Below, one piece after another: positions 1 to 7,944 of a stretch of 64,000 bases of DNA; within the stretch, counting starts at the first letter, position 1, and each line of letters begins with the position of its first letter. The notes under the pieces are model-generated. The model saw only the letters and a program-made list of their open reading frames with translations. It did not search any database and was not told where the DNA came from. Position numbers and translations under genes: made by a program. The DNA is from Pleomorphochaeta sp963678575 (GTDB lineage: Bacteria; Spirochaetota; Spirochaetia; Sphaerochaetales; Sphaerochaetaceae), in assembly GCA_963678575.2 (NCBI GenBank), contig CAXXHV010000002.1, forward strand, positions 806,001 to 870,000. The letters are read 5' to 3'.

Positions 1-1025
1 ATAAAGATAGTTTCTTTTTAATAAAAAGATCTGTTGGTAAAAGTCATAGATGGGGGTTAATTGGTACTCTAGATTTAGAAAGTTATGATTTTAGTGTGGA
101 TTCTACTTCTTTAATTAGAGCAACAGAAGGTACAATCTTATCAAGAATTCCTCCTAGAAAAAAAATTAGAGAAAATGCTCCTTTAGAATTACCACATATA
201 ATGGTATTAATTAATGATGAAAAAAGAACTTTAATTGAACCTTTTACAAATCAATTAGATAAACTTACTAAAGTTTATGATACTCAATTAATGGAAAACG
301 GTGGACAATTAGAAGGTTATTTAATTAATAGTGAGGAGTCATTTATTCAGATTGCTACAGCATTGGAAGCTTTATATAATAATCTAGATAAAAAGAATCC
401 TCTTTTATTTGCTATGGGTGATGGAAACCATTCATTAGCAACTGCAAAAAGTTGTTGGGAAGATATAAAACAAGGGTTATCTGAAGATGAGATTAAAAAT
501 CATCCTGCAAGATTTGCTTTAGTTGAAATTGAAAATATTCATGATGAAGGATTAGAGTTTGAACCTATTCATCGTGTTTTATTTAATTTAGAAAAAAGTA
601 CTTTTGATCAATTATTAAGTAATCATTGCAGTAGTTATGAAATTACAAAATTTAATTCAAATGATGAATTAAAAAGGGCTATAGAAGAAGTAGAAGGCCA
701 AACTTTTGGTTTAGCTACTGCAAAAGATGGTTTGTTGCTATATAAATTAAATACTCCTGATGCAGCAATTTCTGCTGGGACAATTCAGTTAATTTTGGAT
801 GAAATTATTGAGAAAAATCTTTGTTCTTTGGATTATATTCATGGATTTAAAGATACTGTTGTTTTAGGAAGTAAAGATAATAATATTGCTTTATTAATGC
901 CAGATGTGTCAAAGCATACTTTCTTTGATGCTATAATTAAAGATAAAGCATTGCCAAGAAAAACTTTTTCAATGGGTGAAGCTCATGAAAAACGTTATTA
1001 TATGGAAGCTAGGGCTTTAAACTAA
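1..1025 (+). CDS. DUF1015 family protein, 5' end outside the window
   Basis: The frame is open from base 3 to the TAA stop at 1023-1025, so the gene begins before the window and about 340 C-terminal residues are visible. A GTG at base 96 is internal to this frame and is not a start: the family-like sequence RATEGTILSRIPPRKKIR continues from residues encoded upstream of it. Other recognisable blocks are ENAPLELPHIMVLINDE, GDGNHSLATAKSCWE and YIHGFKDTVVLG, all typical of DUF1015 proteins (usually about 400-420 residues). I know no established biochemical function for this family; it is cytosolic with no membrane segment. It is convergent with tsaC, and the two share the hairpin at 1055-1117. 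Family assignment is confident; function is unknown. Confidence 0.85.
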   Translation, partial: KDSFFLIKRSVGKSHRWGLIGTLDLESYDFSVDSTSLIRATEGTILSRIPPRKKIRENAPLELPHIMVLINDEKRTLIEPFTNQLDKLTKVYDTQLMENGGQLEGYLINSEESFIQIATALEALYNNLDKKNPLLFAMGDGNHSLATAKSCWEDIKQGLSEDEIKNHPARFALVEIENIHDEGLEFEPIHRVLFNLEKSTFDQLLSNHCSSYEITKFNSNDELKRAIEEVEGQTFGLATAKDGLLLYKLNTPDAAISAGTIQLILDEIIEKNLCSLDYIHGFKDTVVLGSKDNNIALLMPDVSKHTFFDAIIKDKALPRKTFSMGEAHEKRYYMEARALN

Positions 1026-1054
1026 TTTAATAATTTATAATTCAAAATATTTAT

Positions 1055-1117
1055 AAAAAACCCCTTTAGTGATTATTTTCATTTTGAAAACAATCAATTG
1101 AAGGGGATTTTTTTTAA
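1055..1117. terminator. Bidirectional rho-independent terminator
   Basis: A long imperfect hairpin lies between two convergent genes. The base is A-run plus CCCCTTT at 1055-1067, paired with GAAGGGG at 1100-1106 and a T-run to 1116. The upper stem is gattattttc with gaaaacaatc and a loop of about 4 nt. There are A/T tracts on both sides, so it can terminate both the DUF1015 gene and tsaC. Confidence 0.8.
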
Positions 1118-1119
1118 TA

Positions 1120-1695
1120 CTATTTAAGTAATTCTTCTGGTACCTTATATTTGCCCTGTCTAATTAATTTATAAGGTTTTTTACTTGCGTTAATTAAAGT
1201 AGATGGTATTGTTCCTTGCATTTCACTATCAACAATAAATGCTGGGACTCTTTCTTTATAATTTAATATAATATCCATAATATTTGTTAAAGACGCTTGG
1301 CCACTTTCATTTACACTTGTAGAATAAATTGGTGTTCCAAGTTTTTCAAGCAATGCTTGTAAAAAAGGGTCTGATGGTACTCTAACAGCTAAAGTCCCAC
1401 CCTCTTTTTTATTTAATACTACAGTAAGAGCACATGGCCACAAATTTAATATATCATCTGGGACCTCACATATATCTTGAGCTTGCTTGAGTGTTGCTAA
1501 AATCAAAAAAGGTTTTGTTTCTTTTCTGTTTTTAATATTCCTTAAAGTTTCTTCTGCTTCCCCCATTTTTGCGCATAATCCATAAATTGTATCGCAGGGT
1601 AAAACTATTACTTTATTTTCATTCAATAATTGAATTGTTTTGTCAAAGGTTTCTTCATGTTCTAAATATAATACTTCAGATCTTTCCTCAATCAT
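1120..1695 (-). CDS. tsaC: L-threonylcarbamoyladenylate synthase (TsaC/YrdC/YwlC family)
   Basis: 191 residues with the YrdC fold signatures: KVIVLPCDTIYGLCA near residues 28-42 (nucleotide and bicarbonate/threonine pocket), IKNRKETKPFLIL (the KRP-like basic block), WPCALTVVLNKK, AVRVPSDPFLQALL and PIYSTSVNESGQ. The enzyme makes threonylcarbamoyl-AMP from threonine, bicarbonate and ATP for t6A37 modification of ANN-decoding tRNAs, in the cytosol. It is the short form without the C-terminal Sua5 domain. The start ATG is preceded by CGGAG at a usable distance. It begins 3 bp after the stop of the FtsB-like gene, so the two are probably co-transcribed. Confidence 0.9.
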   Translation of the reverse strand: MIEERSEVLYLEHEETFDKTIQLLNENKVIVLPCDTIYGLCAKMGEAEETLRNIKNRKETKPFLILATLKQAQDICEVPDDILNLWPCALTVVLNKKEGGTLAVRVPSDPFLQALLEKLGTPIYSTSVNESGQASLTNIMDIILNYKERVPAFIVDSEMQGTIPSTLINASKKPYKLIRQGKYKVPEELLK

Positions 1696-1698
1696 ATA

Positions 1699-2154
1699 TT
1701 ATTTTCTCCGTTTGTTTGATATTAATAAATAACAAAGAGAAATTGCAATACCGATTGGTATTGCTAATAAAAAAAATTCATAGTTTTTCCAATTAGAAAA
1801 TCTAGTTTTTTTTAATATAACACTTTTCGGAATTTGAGGATTATAATTATGATTTATTTCAAAATTGACATTATTATCAATATAATTTACTTTATCGCCA
1901 GTATTGACATAACCTAACTCAAAAGCTAAATCTAAAACTTGTTCTTGATTTTTCAATTGTTCAATTTCTGCTGTTAAATTTTCGATTTCTGCCTCTAATT
2001 TTAAATTCTGGTTTTTTTCTTCAATATTATTGCTTTTAAAATTCATATAATGTATGATTGATATGTCAGAAGCTACAGATAATAAAATTATATATGAAAT
2101 TAAAGTACTTATTATAAATATTTGAAAAAATTTCATTGTCACGAGTCTATCCAT
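1699..2154 (-). CDS. FtsB/DivIC-like membrane protein with coiled coil and second membrane segment
   Basis: 151 residues. An N-terminal membrane helix (about residues 8-28) is followed by a coiled coil rich in E, N, L and K (about 38-75). Then comes a LDLAFELGYVNTGDKVNYI block, which is the LArelgyv.pgEkvi pattern of septum-formation-initiator (FtsB/DivIC) proteins. Unlike classical FtsB (about 100 residues) it has an extra C-terminal helix (about 123-145) ending in the basic NKRRK. It is probably anchored in the inner membrane and may act in divisome assembly; that is inferred from the domain pattern only. The start is uncertain: ATG at 2154 follows a TATTAT -10-like box by only 5 nt and has AGG touching it, while another ATG (MKFFQ) lies six codons downstream. 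Confidence 0.55.
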   Translation of the reverse strand: MDRLVTMKFFQIFIISTLISYIILLSVASDISIIHYMNFKSNNIEEKNQNLKLEAEIENLTAEIEQLKNQEQVLDLAFELGYVNTGDKVNYIDNNVNFEINHNYNPQIPKSVILKKTRFSNWKNYEFFLLAIPIGIAISLCYLLISNKRRK

Positions 2155-2216
2155 CCTATATAATAAAGATGATAATACTTGCTATTATTATTGTAAAGTC
2201 TCAGTTGGAGGTTATA

Positions 2217-3815
2217 ATGTCAAAACGAACAAGCTATGCTAGGAATATATTTTTTTCAATTGTTGTTTCTTTAGTTATATTATTAGCTTTAGGATTTTTA
2301 TCGGTTAAATATTTAGTTCCTATATATGATTTACAATCTCAAGATATATATAAATTTTTAATTTACTTACTTCCAGTAATTATTGGATTAGCATTAATTG
2401 AAATTGGCTCTATTATTTCAACAAAAAATAGCATTGATAATGAGGATAATGAAGATTTACTACCAAAAAATAGTTATGACTCCCCTCTTTTTAATACTGT
2501 TAATGATGATCCTCTTGAAAAAAGAGATTTTAGTAACTATTCAAATTACAATACAATCGATAATTTGAATTTGCCCTTTGATTCTGAAGTAATTCAAAAA
2601 TTAAAGAATTATAAAAATTATGAAATTATTAATATTTTTAAAGAATATGAGTTAGGTAAAAATAGTAATCAAATTTCATCTCCTTTTGATGAAGAAACTA
2701 CTGAAAAACTTTTTGCTTTATCTCAAGATAAAGTAGAAAAAGCTATATCTTGGATTGAACAAGGCTCACCAGAGGTAAATGAAAAAGCAATTGTCTTATC
2801 TAATTTAACTGTTCAAACAATTGAAGAAATTTCTAAATTATCTCAACGTGAAGCTGAATTTGCATTAGATTGGGTTAAAAAAGGACCTAAGTATATAAAT
2901 TTAGAAAATCTAAATGAAAGTAATAAATATGCTGTATCTCAACTAAGTAACGAGGAGGTTTCTAAAGCCTTAACTTGGATTAATTTAGGTTGCCCTGAAG
3001 CAAAAAATCCTAAAGCAGTTGTTTATGACAATTTGGATAAGGATACTCTAGAAAGACTTCAAGAATATAATAGCATTCAAGTTAATGTTGGGCTTGATTA
3101 TATTGATGAAGGAGCTCCTGATGTTGAAGATCCTAAGGCTGTAATTTTACCTAATGTTAATGAAACAACTATTGATAGATTATTAAAATTTAGTGATTTT
3201 GAAATTAATAAAGGCTTAAATTATTTGGATAATGAATTTATTAATAACTTTGATCAAAATACAATTTCAAGATTAAATTCATATACTCAAGAGCAAATTA
3301 ATTCTGGTTTAAATTTTGTAGATAAGGGTCAACCTTCAATTGAGGAGCCATTACCTTTTGATGAAAGTACAAATTTAGCTATTAGAAATTTATCCATAGA
3401 AGAAGCTAGAGATGCAATAAACTATATATCAAATTCAAAAGAATTAAATATTGGTGATTTATCAAATGATTTAGAAGACTTCTTAAATTCTGAATTAAAA
3501 GATAATCTAAATGAGAATTTCAATTTTGATATTACTCTTGTGTTATTTGATAAAGACAAACTTTTAGAACAATCAATTAAAGATAGTATGTTTTCTAAAT
3601 TACCTTCTTATACTTATTTATATAAGACTTCAGATAATATTGATGCTATTATTTTCCCTTTTGAAGGTAAAGCAAAAGCAAAAGAATATATTGATAATTT
3701 ATTTAATTCAGATAATAGTAATATTCCTCAGTGTAATGTTAAAATTGGTTATGCTGCTAAAGAAAAGAGAACTATCGAAGCAAAAGATTTAATTTTGGAA
3801 GCAATGATAAGCTAA
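2217..3815 (+). CDS. Membrane protein with about eight helical repeats and a possible degenerate GGDEF-like C-terminus
   Basis: 532 residues from the ATG at 2217, which has GGAGG 5 nt upstream; the longer frame to 2136 lacks a site. Two membrane helices (about residues 8-30 and 45-65) are followed by an acidic, Asn-rich linker. Then come about eight units of 30-41 residues (about 120-410) with the pattern T-x-x-x-L-x-x-h-S...h-x-x-G/A-L-x-W/Y-h-x-x-G-x-P, for example VEKAISWIEQGSPE, VSKALTWINLGCPE, VNVGLDYIDEGAPD and INSGLNFVDKGQPS. The last 100 residues contain DITLVLFDKDKLL and CNVKIGYAAKEKRTIEAKDL, reminiscent of the start and end of a GGDEF domain but without the GGDEF signature. I do not recognise the family. 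It is transcribed divergently from the FtsB-like gene and followed by its own terminator. Confidence 0.75.
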   Translation: MSKRTSYARNIFFSIVVSLVILLALGFLSVKYLVPIYDLQSQDIYKFLIYLLPVIIGLALIEIGSIISTKNSIDNEDNEDLLPKNSYDSPLFNTVNDDPLEKRDFSNYSNYNTIDNLNLPFDSEVIQKLKNYKNYEIINIFKEYELGKNSNQISSPFDEETTEKLFALSQDKVEKAISWIEQGSPEVNEKAIVLSNLTVQTIEEISKLSQREAEFALDWVKKGPKYINLENLNESNKYAVSQLSNEEVSKALTWINLGCPEAKNPKAVVYDNLDKDTLERLQEYNSIQVNVGLDYIDEGAPDVEDPKAVILPNVNETTIDRLLKFSDFEINKGLNYLDNEFINNFDQNTISRLNSYTQEQINSGLNFVDKGQPSIEEPLPFDESTNLAIRNLSIEEARDAINYISNSKELNIGDLSNDLEDFLNSELKDNLNENFNFDITLVLFDKDKLLEQSIKDSMFSKLPSYTYLYKTSDNIDAIIFPFEGKAKAKEYIDNLFNSDNSNIPQCNVKIGYAAKEKRTIEAKDLILEAMIS

Positions 3816-3841
3816 TTACACTTTATATTTTTAGATAAATC

Positions 3842-3887
3842 AAGCTCATTTTTAATAATTATAATTATTAAATTATGAGCTTTTTTA
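3842..3887 (+). terminator. Rho-independent terminator
   Basis: Stem aagctcat (3842-3849) with atgagctt (3875-3882), an AT-rich loop with inner aataatt/aattatt pairing, then a T-run to 3886. It ends the repeat-protein gene. Confidence 0.75.
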
Positions 3888-3908
3888 TTATAGAAAAGTA
3901 AAATAATT

Positions 3909-4904
3909 TTAATTATTTAGCATTTCAATTCTTATTGTATTCGAGTTATAATTATTTTTTTCTTTAGTAATCTGAATTGGTGCATTGTCATTTGGAATTG
4001 AAAAAATCATTCTATCTTTTGTTAATATGGTTTTTTCAAAAATATTTTTTGCTTGATATTTTAATGCTTTCAATTCAAAATCATTGTATCTAGGACTATA
4101 ATGCATTAGTGCTAATAATTTTACATTCGCATCTTTTGCAATCTGAGCTGCTTGAGTTACGCACATATGTTTTTTTTCTTTTGCAGTTTCTTCCATTCCT
4201 GCTTCAAACATTCCTTCACATAACAGTAAATTAACATCTTTTACCTTTTCAGCAATAGATTTTAAATACATTGTATCTGTAATATAAGCAAATGATCTAC
4301 CATTTCTTTTTTTGCCCATTACCATATCTGAAGTAATTTCAATACCATCACTATTTACAACGGACTCTCCTCTTTGTAATCTACCAAAGTCAGGGCCAGC
4401 TTTAATTTTATACTCAATTGCTTTTTGAGGGAAAAATTCACCAGGTCTATCTTTTTCTCTCATAACATAGCCAAAACAAGGTTTAGTATGATTTAATTTT
4501 ATTGCTTCAATATAATATTCATCATTATCAATTATTAAACCTTCTTTAACTTCAACAAAAATTATTTCATAATTAATATACATATCTAAAATTTTTCTTG
4601 AAGAGTCTATATATTCTTTTAATTTTTTTGGACCATAAATATACAAGGGTTCTTCTCTATCAACTTGTGATGAGAGCATAAGAATTCCAGGTAAACCTGT
4701 AACATGGTCTGCGTGCATATGTGAAATAAAAATTTTGTTAATTTTTTTCCATTTAAGATTTAACATCTTTAAAGATACTTGAGTACCTTCACCACAATCA
4801 AAGAGAAATAATTCTCCTTTTCTTCTTATCATTGAACTAGTAAGAAATCTATTTGGTAATGGCATCATTCCACTAGTTCCTAATACAAATATTTCAAAAT
4901 CCAT
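3909..4904 (-). CDS. rnz: Ribonuclease Z (tRNA 3'-endonuclease)
   Basis: 331 residues, a metallo-beta-lactamase-fold tRNase Z. It opens with the canonical FVLGTSGMMPLPNR, then FDCGEGTQ, and the zinc motif SHMHADHVTGLPG near residues 60-72. Further ligands fit LNHTKPCFGY and LMHYSPRY, and ITDT supplies the bridging Asp. It removes 3' trailers from pre-tRNA and is cytosolic. The family start falls directly on this ATG. Upstream is a perfect TATAAT only 6 nt from the ATG and no Shine-Dalgarno sequence, so the mRNA is probably leaderless. The gene follows the ABC permease at 4946 but has its own promoter inside the 41-bp gap. Confidence 0.92.
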   Translation of the reverse strand: MDFEIFVLGTSGMMPLPNRFLTSSMIRRKGELFLFDCGEGTQVSLKMLNLKWKKINKIFISHMHADHVTGLPGILMLSSQVDREEPLYIYGPKKLKEYIDSSRKILDMYINYEIIFVEVKEGLIIDNDEYYIEAIKLNHTKPCFGYVMREKDRPGEFFPQKAIEYKIKAGPDFGRLQRGESVVNSDGIEITSDMVMGKKRNGRSFAYITDTMYLKSIAEKVKDVNLLLCEGMFEAGMEETAKEKKHMCVTQAAQIAKDANVKLLALMHYSPRYNDFELKALKYQAKNIFEKTILTKDRMIFSIPNDNAPIQITKEKNNYNSNTIRIEMLNN

Positions 4905-4910
4905 AATCGT

Positions 4911-4939
4911 ATTATAAAAAAATTATCAGAAGTAAGCAA
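4911..4939 (-). promoter_or_regulatory. rnz promoter, predicted leaderless start
   Basis: On the minus strand: TTGCTT (-35, 4939-4934), 17-nt spacer, TATAAT (-10, 4916-4911), then 6 nt to the ATG of rnz. The -10 matches consensus exactly. The predicted start site coincides with the start codon. Confidence 0.65.
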
Positions 4940-4945
4940 CAAGAT

Positions 4946-6106
4946 TTACTCATGATTTATAAGATCTAAAACTTCAATTTTTTTAATTCGTCTTAAACTT
5001 AAATATACGCTTAAAAAAGAAATCAAAATTAATGAAATTGCAATAATTATAATATTTTTATATGGAATGATAATATCAAAATCAAATAAATACCAACTTA
5101 GGGCAGGAATATTTTCAAGTGAAAAATTTCTTAAAAAGAGTAAAAATGTTTTACTTATAGTAATACCTAGTAATACACCTAAAGCTGTTGAAAAAAATGT
5201 AAATATTTCAATTGCAATAAAATAATTTTTTCTAATTACTTTATCTCGTAATCCAAGTAATTTATTAACTGCAATAGTTTGATGATCCTTAGTAATTATT
5301 TCAGAAGAAATTGAAGAAATAAAATAACCAGTTAATAAAGCAATAACTATAAATACAATCATTAAACTTTGAGTGCTTACTAATAAATTATTATAAACAG
5401 ATGGTTGAATTTCATACCAAGCTCTCGCATTGTATCCATCAATGTTTAAAGTAGTTAATGCATCTTTTATTGATATATTATCATATAATATTATTTCTTT
5501 ATTTACATATAATTGTCCTTTCACTATATTAGATAATTCATTAATATCCATAAAACATAAGTTTAAATCTATTTCTTTATAACCAGAATCAAAAATCCCT
5601 TTAATGAAAACTAATTTTGGCCTTATTTTTGTTTCATCATTTGCAATAATTAAGGCAGCTTTATCTCCAAGTTTTATATTTAATTTATTTGCAAGTATTT
5701 TAGAAATATATATTGAAGGAAGATTTGATTCAGTATCAGAGGTTTCTAATTTTAAAGATCTATTTCTTTCTTCGTTAAAATATGATGGGTAAATTGCCTT
5801 AATTTGTGTAACTTGAGTATCATCTTTTCCATATACTAAAGCATTTGTTGAAGCCACTAAATCTTCTGTTTTTATAAAGTCATATTTATCTATTAAATTT
5901 TCTGTTGTATAAACTTCAATATCTCCATTAACTAAAAGAGCGAATTTTTTTTCTATTCCAAGTGACATTGAATTTATAAAAATAGAAGATACTATCAATA
6001 ATGCAACTACTAAAATAATTAAAATAGCTGATCTAATTAATTTAGATTTAGATGTTTTTGAAAATATTATTTTTTTTATTAATAAATAATCTAATTCTTT
6101 ATTCAC
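4946..6106 (-). CDS. ABC transporter permease, FtsX/LolC-E/MacB type
   Basis: 386 residues. One N-terminal membrane helix (about 22-46) is followed by a large extracytoplasmic domain of about 200 residues and three C-terminal helices (about 248-270, 298-322, 350-372), the FtsX-fold layout. It ends with YLSLRRIKKIEVLDLINHE, matching the usual P/R-x-x-x-I-x-x-x-P-x-x-x-L-R/N-x-E tail of this superfamily. It overlaps the ATPase gene by 8 bp. With the second permease at 6784-7944 it makes a two-permease, one-ATPase exporter like LolCDE (lipoprotein release) or MacB-type systems. Substrate cannot be told from sequence alone. Confidence 0.85.
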   Translation of the reverse strand: MNKELDYLLIKKIIFSKTSKSKLIRSAILIILVVALLIVSSIFINSMSLGIEKKFALLVNGDIEVYTTENLIDKYDFIKTEDLVASTNALVYGKDDTQVTQIKAIYPSYFNEERNRSLKLETSDTESNLPSIYISKILANKLNIKLGDKAALIIANDETKIRPKLVFIKGIFDSGYKEIDLNLCFMDINELSNIVKGQLYVNKEIILYDNISIKDALTTLNIDGYNARAWYEIQPSVYNNLLVSTQSLMIVFIVIALLTGYFISSISSEIITKDHQTIAVNKLLGLRDKVIRKNYFIAIEIFTFFSTALGVLLGITISKTFLLFLRNFSLENIPALSWYLFDFDIIIPYKNIIIIAISLILISFLSVYLSLRRIKKIEVLDLINHE

Positions 6107-6791
6107 TTATATCCTCTTTAATATTTCCATGAGTTAAAGTAAGTACTTTATCACATTTATTTGCAAAAGCATTATTATGTGTAACTAGAATTAAGGTGGA
6201 TTCTTCTTCTTTTACAAGATTAATTAGAAGTTTTTCAACAAAAAGCGCGTTTTCTTCATCTAAAGAGCCAGTTGGTTCATCTGCAAAGATAACTTTTGGA
6301 TTAATACTTAAAGCTCTTGCTAATGCTACTCTTTGTTTTTCTCCTCCAGATAACTGAGAAGGTTTGTGGTTTTTTCTATCAGTTAAGCCAATTTTATCTA
6401 ATAAATAATCTGCTCTTTTTTTAGCAATATTTTTACTTTGTTTATTAATTAATAAAGGCATAATTATATTTTCAAAAGCAGTAAAATCATCTAACAATAA
6501 ACTATTTTGGAAAATAAACCCCATTTCTTTGTTTCTTATTTTGCATAATTCTTTGTCGTTTATTTTAGATATATTTTTTTTATTGAATATTACTTTTCCA
6601 CTATTAGCTGCTAATAATGAAGCGGCAATTTGAAGCAAAGTACTTTTGCCGCAACCACTTTTGCCAACAATAGCAATAGATTTTCCTTGTTCAATGGTCA
6701 AAGAAAGGTTGTTTATTATTGTTAGTTTATCTTTAGAGTCTGGAAGCGGATAACTTTTTATTATATTCTCTAATTCAATTATATTACTCAT
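6099..6791 (-). CDS. ABC transporter ATP-binding protein, LolD/MacB-type
   Basis: 230 residues. Walker A GKSGCGKST near residues 43-51, Q-loop FIFQNSLLLDDFTAFENI, signature LSGGEKQRVALARAL, Walker B VIFADEPTGSLDEEN, and H-loop LVTHNN. The DEPTGSLD block and overall length are those of the LolD/FtsE/MacB clade that partners FtsX-fold permeases. It overlaps both neighbouring permease genes by 8 bp (ATG inside the end of the upstream gene), which indicates translational coupling and a fixed complex. It hydrolyses ATP to drive a mechanotransmission exporter at the inner membrane. Confidence 0.9.
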   Translation of the reverse strand: MSNIIELENIIKSYPLPDSKDKLTIINNLSLTIEQGKSIAIVGKSGCGKSTLLQIAASLLAANSGKVIFNKKNISKINDKELCKIRNKEMGFIFQNSLLLDDFTAFENIIMPLLINKQSKNIAKKRADYLLDKIGLTDRKNHKPSQLSGGEKQRVALARALSINPKVIFADEPTGSLDEENALFVEKLLINLVKEEESTLILVTHNNAFANKCDKVLTLTHGNIKEDISE

Positions 6792-7944
6792 TTAATAATA
6801 TCTCCATGCTATCGTTTTTTAATAATTTGTTAACTGCAATTTTACTTATAAATATTGTTAAAATAAATAAAGGTACTGCAACAAATAAACAGTTTTTGAT
6901 TGAAAAGTTTAAATTTACATCTACTGATAAAATTGGAATTTTATAGTTTGTTATTTTATTTAAAAATGAAGTAATCCCCGAATAGTAATGAATACTTAAA
7001 AAGGATAATAATGATCCTATTATTATTCCTGTACAACTCACAATTAATGAAGATAATGTAAAAATATTTTTGGTCTGCTTTCTAGTGATTCCTAAAGCTC
7101 TAAGCATAGCTATTTCACTCTTTTTTGATTTAATTAGATTAATTGTGCTTCCATAAAGATTAAGTAATACAATTATACTCATTATAGATAAAGTTAAATA
7201 CATTAATAATTGTTCCAATTTCATTGCAGCATATAAACTTAAGTTTTGGTCAATCCATGATTCGACTTTACCTTTATTGGCTACAATTGATGTAATAGAG
7301 TCAATATCTCCAAAAGCTCCAATTTTATATGGTGTGTATGGTGCATATTTACTTAGTAAATTTATATTCATAAATACATAATAATTATTAAAATCTTTTA
7401 AAGGAGAATAATATACTCCTGATATTTCATTTTCAATTTCTAAGGGAACGACTGGAACTGTTTTTCCTTTTTTTAGCATTGTAATATTTACAGGTTTCAT
7501 ATAAGTGAAGGAGGAATTTAAAACTTTTGTATATCCCATAATAATTCCATTATTTGCAAATGAGCCTTGGATTATTGAATAAGGTAAATTATTAAAATCC
7601 TTTTCATTAAATGCTCTTATTTTCCCAAATAATTGCGATCCAGTATCATTGCGAATTATTACTGGAACTTCTGCAAAGGCAAAAGCTTCTTTTATGTTAT
7701 TGTTTGCATTAAGTTGGGCTATAAGATTGTTTATATCTATTCCATCATTTACTTCAATTATAGCGTCATAGCTATCGAATTCTCTAATAAGTGAAAATTT
7801 TTTATCTTGTAACCCAATCATAAAAGCTAAAACAATATTTAATGCTAAAGTAGAAAAGAGTAATCCGAGAGTTATTCTTATAGAAGTTATTTTATGACGA
7901 TTTTTTGAAGAAAAAGCGTATCTGTTTGCAATTTTATAAATCAT
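6784..7944 (-). CDS. ABC transporter permease, FtsX/LolC-E type
   Basis: 386 residues from the ATG at 7944; a GTG one codon earlier is possible, but GAGG is better spaced for the ATG. Layout: N-terminal helix (about residues 27-47), an extracytoplasmic domain of about 190 residues, then three helices (about 245-268, 293-318, 350-372) and the tail LLKNDSMEILLNE. The motif SEIAMLRALGITRKQ before the third helix is the classic cytoplasmic coupling region of FtsX-fold permeases. It heads the ABC trio and overlaps the end of the upstream exported-protein gene by 11 bp, so that protein may be a periplasmic partner; this is inferred from position. Confidence 0.85.
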   Translation of the reverse strand: MIYKIANRYAFSSKNRHKITSIRITLGLLFSTLALNIVLAFMIGLQDKKFSLIREFDSYDAIIEVNDGIDINNLIAQLNANNNIKEAFAFAEVPVIIRNDTGSQLFGKIRAFNEKDFNNLPYSIIQGSFANNGIIMGYTKVLNSSFTYMKPVNITMLKKGKTVPVVPLEIENEISGVYYSPLKDFNNYYVFMNINLLSKYAPYTPYKIGAFGDIDSITSIVANKGKVESWIDQNLSLYAAMKLEQLLMYLTLSIMSIIVLLNLYGSTINLIKSKKSEIAMLRALGITRKQTKNIFTLSSLIVSCTGIIIGSLLSFLSIHYYSGITSFLNKITNYKIPILSVDVNLNFSIKNCLFVAVPLFILTIFISKIAVNKLLKNDSMEILLNE

